From Aquimarina sp. Aq78 (GTDB lineage Bacteria; Bacteroidota; Bacteroidia; Flavobacteriales; Flavobacteriaceae), in NCBI RefSeq assembly GCF_900299525.1, contig NZ_OMKA01000001.1, forward strand, positions 930,001 through 994,000: DNA of 64,000 nucleotides, read 5' to 3'. Below the pieces are notes generated by a model. That model made no database searches and was not told the origin of the DNA. It saw only the letters and a program-made list of their open reading frames with translations. The first letter of the stretch is position 1. Every line of letters begins with the position of its first letter. The translations under genes were made by a program, and so were the position numbers. Shown in pieces: positions 36,836-46,199 of this stretch.

Positions 36836-39800
36836 TAACGTATTTTCATTGGGTTTTTAAATTTGTAATATGCACTACTTCCTGTTATTCCGCCAGGAAG
36901 CTTATAGGTAAGTTTCACATTATAGTTTCCATATCTAATAAATAGATATTCGCTATCCAATATTTGTAAAGCAGGATCATTAGCAGGAATAGCGCCATCT
37001 ACATAATCATTCATCACCTTATTTCTTACATCCAAATAATCAACCTTATACACTTCTGGTAAATTGTATCGATACGGAAAATTAATCGCTCTCCAATTTA
37101 GATCCACCCCGTGTTCCAGGCTAGTAAGATAATTTGAACTAATGGGGAGAGCTCTTTTGGGTATAAACCCTAAGATTGAAGGGTCTCTGCTAATCGTATA
37201 CTTTTTACTTATTCCATAATATCGATATAATATAGGGTCTATATCTTCTATCAAATAATCATCTTTTAATGTAGATTCTACTACTACCAAAGATTTCTTT
37301 TCTGAATATTTATTTCCTCTAAGTTCTACAATATCAAAACCTTCATGATTTTTTATCTTAGACGTTAGATATACTACATCAGAAGTAATTTTACCCCAAT
37401 CATTACCCGTAACACTTATATCTTTAACTTTTGCAGCAAAAGTTTTATATTCACTTGATTTAAATTCATAACTCAGTCTTTCTATTTCTCCTTCTTTTAT
37501 TACATCTTGAGCATTGTTTTTCCGAATTTCGAGTGTATTATTTTCTCCTAGGTTTTTAGTCTCTGTACTGGTATTATCCTGATTCGAATCTTTTGAAGAT
37601 TTGGTAGTACTTACTATAGTCATTAAATACTTAGTCTCTTTATCTGTTTTGGGTATAGTATAACTTACTTTATTTCCCGAATTATTATAGTTAAAAGCAG
37701 ATTCCTCTATTCTTCCATTATCATCTACATATTTTACTATACTTTGCCATTGTGCATTATCAAAAAGATAATCTTGTCCTCGTTGTAATTGTATATACCC
37801 GGTATTATGTTCTCCAGAATAAAATAATTGTTGATCTACTACGGGATAGGAATATTGTATATTATGTAAAGGGATATGATCGGGGGCTGTTCCTGTGGTA
37901 AAATTTCTCTCTTCGATCTCAATAACCTTTTGTCCATCTTCCAAAATAGTTTTGAAGACACCATCTATTTTTTCCTGAAAGCTTACTTCTACAGTAGCTT
38001 TTAGTTTAGTTGCTGGAGGTAAAATATCATCAGAGATAAATGTGGCTCTATCATTCATATACCCCCACTCTAATTCTCCTATAATCTCTTTTTCGGTTTC
38101 GTCAACAACGGTAAACCTTTCTAGAATAACTTTATATGTTTTATCGCCATCATCTTCTGGAATTACAATAGGTTGATTTACTTTCATTGCAAATGTTGCT
38201 TGCGGAGCTGCAAAGACATCTACATCATTATCATTATCTTTAGGAGTAAGATCAGTAATCATTTTTATACCCCCTAATGGCGCGGCATCTTCAAACTCAC
38301 ATTCTTTACCTAATGTGATCTTAAATCGATAACTTCCCTTTACCAGACCTCCCAGTAAATCAAAATATCCTCCTGCATACCCTCGCATCCAAAACGGATT
38401 TGGTCCTTTGGCTTGCATTAGTATTGCTGTTCCTCCTTTTATAATCGGAATCTTTTTCTTTATAAAAAATAATTTGATTCGAATCCCTAACTCTCCCTGC
38501 AAATATGCATATGCTTGTCCGTTAGCATACCATCCATTAATCCCAACTTCATCACCTGTATTTACACAGCGAGCGTCTCCATAATCTTTAAGCATGATAT
38601 CGAATCCTAAACCAGCCTGAAAACGTGCATAAAAAATAAGGAATCGTAAATCTCCTGTATCGAGTTTAAAATCACTTCCAAAGGCAAAACCTCTACCATC
38701 TCCCAATGCATTTTCGTCTCGCATATAGTCCAAAACTTCTGCTTCTACTCCAAGTATCTGAGCTACCTCGGGTGGTGGTGGTGGGCTACCGGGTATTCGA
38801 TCCCCAGTCATAAAATACCCTCCCGTTTCCATAGAAAGAGGGCCTATTCCCATTTTTAAACCTAGCCTATCCGTTGGTGTTCCCATATGAACATACCATT
38901 CATCTGGAGATATATGTACAACACCCCATCCCGCACGACCTCTGGATGCTCTTCCTACGATAACACTACCTACATTAACATATAGATCCAGTGTAGCATG
39001 AAATGACTTGTTAACAAAATCAAGTTCCATAGCTAATTTTGCACTAATTGCAGCTTCTCCTACAATTTCTTCAGGATATTCTTCTGTTGCTTTATCCATG
39101 AATGTTTTGCCTGCTTTAGTGTCCATAATGCCATTTACCATTTCATTATCTACCATTCCGCTAAGCTTTTCTGAAAGTTTTGCTACAGGATTTTCAAAAC
39201 TAAATGCTTTCATGGCTTGTGCTTCTCCATAAAACCCAAGTCGATTTACACCTCCACTTTTATTAAACTCTATTTCAAAACCGGCACTTACTGCAATTGC
39301 GCTTTCATCTCCGATTGCAGCAAAAACGGCTGCTTTGACCCCCAACCGTGTAGATTCATCGGGAATATAGGAAAGCCCTGAAGGTGAGAAATCAGGTCCT
39401 GCATTAGGTCTTCTACTCATTCTATAGAATGCACCACCGGCAAACCCATTTATTTGAAACGGTCCGGCTTGTATTTTTAAACCTTTTATCGCAGCATCAA
39501 CATACCAGTATCTAAATTCATTTTTTCCAAAAATCGCTTTACAGCTCAGTGGTCCAAAACTACCAAACGTACCTGTGATTTCTGCAGAAAAACCATCTCC
39601 ATACACAGGGTCATTATCCATTAACAATAAAGAACCTTCTAATTGTATGGCTCCCATGTCTGCTATAAGATGAATTTCAGAAATATCTAATCTGTCATAT
39701 TTCCATCGTTGCTTATACTCTTTTTCTTCAAACTTTCCGAAAATTCCTAAACGAGCATCTGCAGCAAATCCTTTTCCCATCAGGTTTACCTTTAGGTCAA

Positions 39801-41577
39801 ATTCAATTCCCGCTTCATGCTCATTTGAAGTAAAAGCAATATCGGCTATAGATACAGGGAAACTGCTTAGTTTTACTTCATCTTTATATCCGAAATAATC
39901 AACTTTCATAATCGGTGAAGTCGTTTGAAGTACCAAATTTTGAAATTCGATCCCTTTAAATTGAACCGTTTTGTCTTTATCAATTTTATTCCCTTCGTTA
40001 GCCAATGATTCTTTTTGACTTGCAGAAATAGCCATTCTTCCGTTAAGGATAGCTTTGGGTTGAAAAGAACCATCCTTTACCATTAATTCTACAGCAGAAT
40101 TAGGTAATAATTCTGCTTTGGCCTGAAATACATCAAATTGTAGTGTGTCTAAAGTAGAAACAACAAGGCCATATTCTTCTTCTGATATGATTCCTTTATA
40201 TCCCAGTCCCATTTCCTTATCATCGTCCTGTTCTTTTCCATTATCAGAAATCGGAAGTAAGATACGGCCACTAAAATCTGCTCCTATTAATCTATTTGAA
40301 GCCAATTCGATACCAATCTTATCAACAGAGAAAGCCCATGCCTTAGATTCTGATGTTCTTCCTGATTCTAAAGGGATTATATTTTCGGCAGCAAATTGCC
40401 CTGAAACTCCATAACTATCAATGAGTAAATTAGCAGCTTCAAAACGTACTCTATCATTTTTAGAAATGCTTTCTTTTGTTTTAAATTCTTTTGGAAGTAC
40501 TACTTCTAGCGACTCAACAAATACTCCTCGCCATGATTCTTCACTGGGTAACAAAAGTCCTTTTTCGTAATAGTGCTTTGGAAAAGTAACATTTTCTGTT
40601 CTTAGGTCACTAAAATCAAATACTGCTTTGTTTAGCGAAAACATAAATTTGTCTTTCTGATTGGTCAGAACAAATGGTGTAATTCCGATCTCTACGATCA
40701 GATCATTCCAATTTGATGCTACTGCTTTAAAATTTCCGCGTACTCTATTCGGTATCTGCCTAATTTTATTATCTGCACCAGTATATGATCTCGTTTCTTC
40801 TAAAAGTTTTCCTTTCTCATCAACCGGAAGTAGCATATTACGAGAAAACTGAACTTCTCCATCCAATCTCATTTCTTTTACCCCGTCGCAATTAATTGTT
40901 ACAAATGTTTTGTTTTGGGTATCACCGGTTTTAAAATCAAACCCTCCTTTTAAAGACAGTAGCCAATTTCCACCATTAAAAGGTATAAACACATCTCCAA
41001 GCAATACTAAATTAGCATCACCCATTAATCCACCCTGGTGTGAAAGTTTTACATTATTAGCTCCAAAAAATATCTCTAGAGGATCTCCTTTTTCATCTGT
41101 TTGCGGAAGAATAACTCTAACAAAAACAGTGAGTTCTGTATATTCTTTATTAAATCTGGCTTTAGTAAAACCAAGTTGATATTCGACTTCGTTTGCTATG
41201 TATTTTACTCCAACAGGTAATGTTTGTATATCTTCATTACTAAATGATGTAACCCATTTTCCTTCCTTATCTATTTCTTCAAAACCAACTTTAGCATCTT
41301 CCTTTCCTTTATTAACTAATTCTCCTGATGCATTGTATTCTTTCCGAATATTACTAAATGTAAATTCTGGAGCATAGGAGACATCTAAAACATTTTTTTT
41401 TAGAGGAAATTCTTTATCGAGTTCGGGAAATTTAACAAACTTAGAAATCGCTGTATTCTCTCTTACTACTTTTTCTCCTTTATCTGTTTTAACAGTAAGT
41501 GAATCTTTACCATTACTAAAAGGGTACAATAGTGCAGGGATTATCCAAGATAAGATTAGAAGTACTTTTATTTTCAT
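36835..41577 (-). CDS. Giant beta-rich exported protein of unknown function
   Basis: 1580 residues with an N-terminal signal-like helix (LLILSWIIPALLYPF) and no lipobox. About residues 60-1150 are a long run of short amphipathic strands (for example ANLVLLGDVFIPFNGGNWLL) suggesting a continuous beta structure, either a large barrel or an elongated solenoid. A Gly-rich stretch near 735-1100 (QINGFAGGAFYRMSRRP, RASRGRAGWGVVHISPD, and a five-proline run) looks most conserved. The last 450 residues have fibronectin or Ig-like character and end without a sorting domain. It is the first gene of the toxin-block operon. No family is recognised. Confidence 0.75.
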   Translation of the reverse strand: MKIKVLLILSWIIPALLYPFSNGKDSLTVKTDKGEKVVRENTAISKFVKFPELDKEFPLKKNVLDVSYAPEFTFSNIRKEYNASGELVNKGKEDAKVGFEEIDKEGKWVTSFSNEDIQTLPVGVKYIANEVEYQLGFTKARFNKEYTELTVFVRVILPQTDEKGDPLEIFFGANNVKLSHQGGLMGDANLVLLGDVFIPFNGGNWLLSLKGGFDFKTGDTQNKTFVTINCDGVKEMRLDGEVQFSRNMLLPVDEKGKLLEETRSYTGADNKIRQIPNRVRGNFKAVASNWNDLIVEIGITPFVLTNQKDKFMFSLNKAVFDFSDLRTENVTFPKHYYEKGLLLPSEESWRGVFVESLEVVLPKEFKTKESISKNDRVRFEAANLLIDSYGVSGQFAAENIIPLESGRTSESKAWAFSVDKIGIELASNRLIGADFSGRILLPISDNGKEQDDDKEMGLGYKGIISEEEYGLVVSTLDTLQFDVFQAKAELLPNSAVELMVKDGSFQPKAILNGRMAISASQKESLANEGNKIDKDKTVQFKGIEFQNLVLQTTSPIMKVDYFGYKDEVKLSSFPVSIADIAFTSNEHEAGIEFDLKVNLMGKGFAADARLGIFGKFEEKEYKQRWKYDRLDISEIHLIADMGAIQLEGSLLLMDNDPVYGDGFSAEITGTFGSFGPLSCKAIFGKNEFRYWYVDAAIKGLKIQAGPFQINGFAGGAFYRMSRRPNAGPDFSPSGLSYIPDESTRLGVKAAVFAAIGDESAIAVSAGFEIEFNKSGGVNRLGFYGEAQAMKAFSFENPVAKLSEKLSGMVDNEMVNGIMDTKAGKTFMDKATEEYPEEIVGEAAISAKLAMELDFVNKSFHATLDLYVNVGSVIVGRASRGRAGWGVVHISPDEWYVHMGTPTDRLGLKMGIGPLSMETGGYFMTGDRIPGSPPPPPEVAQILGVEAEVLDYMRDENALGDGRGFAFGSDFKLDTGDLRFLIFYARFQAGLGFDIMLKDYGDARCVNTGDEVGINGWYANGQAYAYLQGELGIRIKLFFIKKKIPIIKGGTAILMQAKGPNPFWMRGYAGGYFDLLGGLVKGSYRFKITLGKECEFEDAAPLGGIKMITDLTPKDNDNDVDVFAAPQATFAMKVNQPIVIPEDDGDKTYKVILERFTVVDETEKEIIGELEWGYMNDRATFISDDILPPATKLKATVEVSFQEKIDGVFKTILEDGQKVIEIEERNFTTGTAPDHIPLHNIQYSYPVVDQQLFYSGEHNTGYIQLQRGQDYLFDNAQWQSIVKYVDDNGRIEESAFNYNNSGNKVSYTIPKTDKETKYLMTIVSTTKSSKDSNQDNTSTETKNLGENNTLEIRKNNAQDVIKEGEIERLSYEFKSSEYKTFAAKVKDISVTGNDWGKITSDVVYLTSKIKNHEGFDIVELRGNKYSEKKSLVVVESTLKDDYLIEDIDPILYRYYGISKKYTISRDPSILGFIPKRALPISSNYLTSLEHGVDLNWRAINFPYRYNLPEVYKVDYLDVRNKVMNDYVDGAIPANDPALQILDSEYLFIRYGNYNVKLTYKLPGGITGSSAYYKFKNPMKIR

Positions 41578-41970
41578 AAAAAATAATTAAAAGTGATGGT
41601 ACAATAATTATATACTTAAAATCTCTAAAACTGCTATAGCATTATTATTTATATAGGTATCTAAAAGTTTTAAAGAGTTAACATTCTGTGCAAATATATA
41701 CATATGAATAGCAAATATATCCCCCTGAATCCAGTGAAAAAAGCTTGTTATTCAGTATAATTAGTGATTTTTAGGAATTATAATCAAATGCACCCAACAT
41801 ATGCTATGTTGTTAAAATTGAATATGAAAATCGATTACAAAAGCAGGTGTAAAGAATTAAACAATAATCAATACACCTTGCCTGTTTTGGTGTTTCAAAT
41901 AGGTTATATTACTTACCAAAAGAGAAATTAGTAGTTATTTATTCCCTTTTAAAATATTGAATTAAAAAGA
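41578..41970. other. Intergenic region upstream of the TANFOR operon
   Basis: 393 bases expected to hold the operon promoter. On the minus strand TATATTTG boxes occur at 41691-41698 and 41712-41719, both full -7 matches, but neither has TTG at 19 bases. A weak inverted repeat (AGGTGTA/TACACCT, about 41848-41881) may end the lipoprotein transcript. No gene is seen. Confidence 0.45.
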
Positions 41971-42462
41971 TTACATTTTAGAAGATAGCTCTGCAAGTTG
42001 TTCGGATTTAACTTGCATATATTCACTTAATTTTTCTATTTCTTCCCCAGGAAGTATATTCATAAGGCGGTTATATTGCTTGCTAAGATCGCTACTTGCA
42101 TCACTTAATTTAAGAAAAGAATCCATATCGTTTGCTTCTACAGCTTTCTTATAATTTGTCACATATCGTTCATAATCCTTTATATACTTTTTAGAATACG
42201 TATTATCTGTAGTATCAAAGGTTCCTGGTATATGTAATGTTTTATCATCAGTAGTACTTTCCTTCTTGGCAGGTTTTTTCTTTTTGGTTGATTTTTTCTT
42301 CTTTTTTGCTTCGGATTCCTCATCAACTTCTTCAATAAAATCAGATGTATCTCCTCTAGCAACTTCTACCGGCTCCAAGGTATCTGTTTTAACCTCTTTT
42401 TTGCAAGAAACTACAGATAATAATGCTAGACAAAGGAAAATAGTAAAAATAGGGGTTTTCAT
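41971..42462 (-). CDS. Small lipoprotein with Lys-rich linker
   Basis: 163 residues with a lipobox VVSC (Cys at 20) after a short hydrophobic signal. A Lys/acidic-rich disordered segment (about 50-68, EAKKKKKSTKKKKPAKKE) separates the anchor from a C-terminal helical domain of about 70 residues (YVTNYKKAVEANDMDSFLKL). Similar small lipoproteins with a helical end are found across Bacteroidota, possibly DUF6591-like, but I cannot confirm the family. It lies 90 bases after hisS on the same strand. Confidence 0.7.
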   Translation of the reverse strand: MKTPIFTIFLCLALLSVVSCKKEVKTDTLEPVEVARGDTSDFIEEVDEESEAKKKKKSTKKKKPAKKESTTDDKTLHIPGTFDTTDNTYSKKYIKDYERYVTNYKKAVEANDMDSFLKLSDASSDLSKQYNRLMNILPGEEIEKLSEYMQVKSEQLAELSSKM

Positions 42463-42552
42463 AATTTTAGTTTTAAGACAATATATAGTTAAATTAATGT
42501 TATAAGTAGTAACGTTAATTTAGTATTTTATTTCTTAAAAGTAACAAAAAAA

Positions 42553-43923
42553 TTATCGTAAAAGCTCTTTTAAGCCCTTTAAATCCATTTCTTTTTGAGT
42601 TCCGGATTCCATATCCTTGACCGTAAATGTATTATTATTCATTTCAGAAGTCCCTGCAAGTACTACAAATGGTATTGCTCTTTTATTTGCATACCCCATT
42701 TGTTTCTTCATTTTGGCATTATCGGGATATAGCTCTGCTATTACTTCATCATTTCTAAGTGCATTAACTGCTTTCAGGCAATAAAACGCTTCTTCTTCTC
42801 CAAAATTTATGAATAGTACTTTTGTCGAAGGTGCAACGGTTTCTGGGAACAACCCTAATTCATCAAGAACAAGATAAATTCTATCCAAACCAAAAGAAAT
42901 TCCTACTCCACTAATATCTTTTAATCCAAAAATCCCTGTTAGATCATCATATCGACCGCCACCACCTATAGATCCCATTTTTACAGTATCTGGTGCTGAT
43001 ACTTCAAAAATAGCTCCTGTATAATAGTTTAATCCTCTCGCAAGTGTAACATCAAGATCCAAAATTGCTGTTTCTAATGGAATCTCTTTAATAGCATTAA
43101 CTATAAATTGTAATTCTTCTACTCCTTGCATTCCTTCTTCAGAAGAAGCCAACATATCTCTTAATTTATCTAACTTTTCTGATGTCGTTCCTGTAAAGTT
43201 AAAAAGTGGTTTTACACTTTCTATAGCAGTTTCAGAAATCCCTTTATTCAACATCTCCTTCTTCACTCCATCTTCACCAATTTTATCTAATTTATCCAGT
43301 GCCACCGTAAAATCAATTAGTTTATCGCTTGCTCCTATTACTTCTGCAATACCTGAAAGGATTTTACGATTATTAATTTTAATGGTTACTCCCTGAAGTT
43401 TTAGTTTGGTAAAAACAGAATCATATAGTTTGATAAAATCTACCTCTTGCCATAAAGAAGCACTTCCTACCACATCTGCGTCGCATTGATAAAACTCTCT
43501 AAAACGTCCCTTTTGTGGTCTATCTGCCCTCCATACGGGTTGCATTTGATATCTCTTAAACGGAAAATCAATTTCATTCTGGTGTTGCACAACATAACGC
43601 GCAAATGGTACCGTAAGATCATAACGAAGTGCTTTTTCGCTAATCTTCGCAGTCATTTTAATGCTATTCTTAGATGAATATAATGCTTCATCCACCTTAT
43701 TTAAATAATCGCCACTATTTAATATCTTAAAAATCAATCGATCTCCTTCTTCTCCATATTTACCCATCAAGGTTTCACTATTCTCAAAACTAGGGGTTTC
43801 GATAGGATGAAAACCGAATAATTGAAACTGTGATTTAATAACATTCATAATATAACTTCTCTTAGCCACTTCTATGGGTGAAAAGTCACGTGTTCCTTTT
43901 GGTATTGATGGTTTTTGTGCCAT
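42553..43923 (-). CDS. hisS: Histidyl-tRNA synthetase
   Basis: A 456-residue class II synthetase. Motif 1 lies near FHPIETPSFEN, motif 2 is FREFYQCDADVVG, and the histidine-specific motifs LARGLNYYTGAIFEV and GIGGGGRYDDL-type (here MGSIGGGGRYDDLTG) are clear. Motif 3 is GVGISFGLDRI. The C-terminal anticodon-binding domain starts around residue 360 (TKVLFINFGEEEA). It has full length and all catalytic motifs. The minus-strand box TATATTTG at 43994-44001 is a candidate -7 element, with an imperfect -33 (TTTA) at 19 bases. Confidence 0.97.
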   Translation of the reverse strand: MAQKPSIPKGTRDFSPIEVAKRSYIMNVIKSQFQLFGFHPIETPSFENSETLMGKYGEEGDRLIFKILNSGDYLNKVDEALYSSKNSIKMTAKISEKALRYDLTVPFARYVVQHQNEIDFPFKRYQMQPVWRADRPQKGRFREFYQCDADVVGSASLWQEVDFIKLYDSVFTKLKLQGVTIKINNRKILSGIAEVIGASDKLIDFTVALDKLDKIGEDGVKKEMLNKGISETAIESVKPLFNFTGTTSEKLDKLRDMLASSEEGMQGVEELQFIVNAIKEIPLETAILDLDVTLARGLNYYTGAIFEVSAPDTVKMGSIGGGGRYDDLTGIFGLKDISGVGISFGLDRIYLVLDELGLFPETVAPSTKVLFINFGEEEAFYCLKAVNALRNDEVIAELYPDNAKMKKQMGYANKRAIPFVVLAGTSEMNNNTFTVKDMESGTQKEMDLKGLKELLR

Positions 43924-44242
43924 TATCTAGTTTTTAGTAAGTATCGAATAGAATATAGATATAGTACAATACCTACCTATCTTTGTAAGCGTGCAAATAT
44001 AATATTCTATTAGTACTTATAAATCATTTTAATCTGTACATAAGCAGCAATTAGTTTACTGGCAGTCAATACTATAACTACAAATCATTAACTAACCTTT
44101 ACTAACTACCTGTTATTTCAAGCTGCAAATATCTAAAAAAAGTATAAAGACCTTGATCAATACTTATAAAAAATCTGGTTTTTTGAGTAACTTTAAACAC
44201 GTTTTGTAGTCCTATATAAAGAACTCACTATTAAAAACTATT
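43924..44242. other. Divergent intergenic region with hisS promoter candidate
   Basis: 319 bases between hisS and the permease. The only supported signal is the minus-strand -7 box at 43994-44001, 71 bases before the hisS ATG. For the permease, TAACTTTA near 44190 is one base off consensus. No RNA gene or T-box-like structure was recognised. Confidence 0.45.
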
Positions 44243-45478
44243 ATGTTTTCACTTTTTAGAGAAAATATCCGAATTGCAATGGACTCTATAAAAGGGCAAG
44301 TTCTACGAACTGTTCTTACTATATTAATTATTGCAATTGGTATTACATCATTGGTTGGAATACTTACTTTGGTTGGCGCTTTAGAAAATACAATTTCTGG
44401 AGATTTTGCCTCAATGGGTGCTAATACTTTTAATATCCAACGCTACGAATTTAGTACAAGAAACAATAGAGATCGAGACAAAATCAATCCTATTATCAGC
44501 TATCGTAATGTAAAAGAATTTAAAGATAAGTATAGTTACCCTTTTTCAAAAACATCTATTCATTTTACTGGCACTCGTAATGCCGAAGTAAAATATGAAA
44601 GCGAAAAAACTGATCCAGAAGTATCTGTAGTAGGAATTAATGAAAATTACCTTGAAAATACCGGAACTGAAATAGATAATGGTAGAAATTTCACTTTTTT
44701 TGATGTAGAAAACAATAACCACGTATGTCTTATTGGATCTGATTTCAAAAAAAATATATTTAAGGATACTAATCCTTTGGGTAAAACAATAAGTATTAGA
44801 GGAGTAAAATTTAAGGTAATCGGGCTCCTGGAGAGCAAAGGAGCTACATTTAGAAATAATCAGGATTTACGAGTCCTTATTCCTTTACAGATAGCGAGAT
44901 CCATCTTTACACTCCCTAATATTAATTATGGCATTAGTGTAAAAGTAGATGATAAACAATTTCTAGAAGGTGCTCAGGATGAAGCTATTCTGACTTTTAG
45001 AAACATAAGAGGACTAAATCCAATCGAGGAAAGTAATTTTGGACTTGAGCGTAGTGATGACTTATTAAATCGAATAGCTAGCATTACTGTTTATCTGTAC
45101 TATGCTGCCTGGATTATTAGTATTATTACCATATTTGGTTCTTCAATTGCTTTAATGAATATCATGTTGGTTTCTGTTACCGAACGAACCCGAGAAATTG
45201 GGGTAAGAAAAGCCTTGGGAGCCAAAAAACATACCATCGCAGGTCAGTTTTTTATGGAAACTATTATTATCGGTCAAATTGGTGGCCTTGTAGGGATTAT
45301 TCTAGGAATCCTGATTGGTGGAGGAATTTCGGCCGCAGCAAATTTCTCTTTTAGCACTCCTTGGCTTGCTATATTTGCTGCTACTACTATTTCTTTTGTA
45401 ATTGCAGTTGTTTCTGGATTATATCCTGCCGTAAAAGCAGCAAAACAAGATCCTATAGAATCTTTGAGATACGAATAA
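44243..45478 (+). CDS. MacB/FtsX-type ABC transporter permease
   Basis: 411 residues with the MacB topology: one N-terminal helix (VLRTVLTILIIAIGITSLVG), a periplasmic MacB_PCD domain of about 230 residues, and three C-terminal helices from about residue 285. The cytoplasmic ends show RTREIGVRKALGAKKHTI and the closing AAKQDPIESLRYE, both typical. MacB-like proteins use mechanotransmission to move substrates across the periplasm and need an ATPase. No ATPase gene is adjacent, so it must pair with one encoded elsewhere. The substrate is unknown. Confidence 0.93.
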   Translation: MFSLFRENIRIAMDSIKGQVLRTVLTILIIAIGITSLVGILTLVGALENTISGDFASMGANTFNIQRYEFSTRNNRDRDKINPIISYRNVKEFKDKYSYPFSKTSIHFTGTRNAEVKYESEKTDPEVSVVGINENYLENTGTEIDNGRNFTFFDVENNNHVCLIGSDFKKNIFKDTNPLGKTISIRGVKFKVIGLLESKGATFRNNQDLRVLIPLQIARSIFTLPNINYGISVKVDDKQFLEGAQDEAILTFRNIRGLNPIEESNFGLERSDDLLNRIASITVYLYYAAWIISIITIFGSSIALMNIMLVSVTERTREIGVRKALGAKKHTIAGQFFMETIIIGQIGGLVGIILGILIGGGISAAANFSFSTPWLAIFAATTISFVIAVVSGLYPAVKAAKQDPIESLRYE

Positions 45479-45565
45479 TAATTAACTACATATTACCTTT
45501 CACAGTATCATAAGATATTTCTTATCATACTATGATCATTAACTATTGTTTTAAAACAGTTGCTA

Positions 45566-46045
45566 TTATTCTCTGTTTTCGATCATATTAGCAAAATAGC
45601 GATATAACTCTCCTTTAGTGATATTTGCTCCTTTCTGAATTAATGTAAACTTATCCAGATTTTTATCATCACTATACTCCTTAGATGCATTATAAAATAC
45701 TACTTCGTCGTTAAGTAAATTATCCTGTAACCATTGGTACCCTTCTTTCGTAGTGACATCAATAGCATCGTTGTTGACCTTTACTGCAATAAGACACATC
45801 TCATCATCCTGCAATTCGAACAAATGTATCTGATCTTTCGAAAAATGTTCTAGATATTGCGCATTGGCAAGTACTTTTTCCCATACCAAATCACTAAAAA
45901 TATCAATTTCCTCTTCGGCGACCTGAGGTTTATTTTCTTTAATGTCACTCCACTCCTCTGCTGTAATGGATTGTGTTGCCAAAAAGTTGATAAACTCTAC
46001 ATGTAATTCTTCTAATTGTTCCTTGCTTAATCTTTGATATTTCAT
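45566..46045 (-). CDS. DUF6495-like conserved protein
   Basis: 159 residues, acidic and soluble, opening MKYQRLSKEQLEELHVEFIN and continuing FLATQSITAEEWSDIK, which I recognise as a conserved flavobacterial family (probably DUF6495). Its function is unknown. A minus-strand -7 box TACTTTTG lies at 46063-46070, only 18 bases before the ATG, with the nearest TTG 23 bases further upstream. It is convergent with the permease; a partly paired inverted repeat at 45504-45531 lies between them. Confidence 0.78.
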   Translation of the reverse strand: MKYQRLSKEQLEELHVEFINFLATQSITAEEWSDIKENKPQVAEEEIDIFSDLVWEKVLANAQYLEHFSKDQIHLFELQDDEMCLIAVKVNNDAIDVTTKEGYQWLQDNLLNDEVVFYNASKEYSDDKNLDKFTLIQKGANITKGELYRYFANMIENRE

Positions 46046-46199
46046 TGTAAAAAAATTGACTGCAAAAGTAATTATAAAAAGATGATTTTAAAACAATAAA
46101 TACTGTCTTCTAACCTCTATTTTCCCTTTACCTCAAAATATAAAATCTATAACTCCTAAAGTTCTTATATTTATCATTCAACAAATAACATCACACAAA

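Noticed and set aside
42266..42505. Plus-strand frame rich in Phe and Ser opposite the lipoprotein gene
   Set aside because: It is the reverse reading of the Lys-rich linker; the minus-strand lipoprotein has a clear signal and lipobox.
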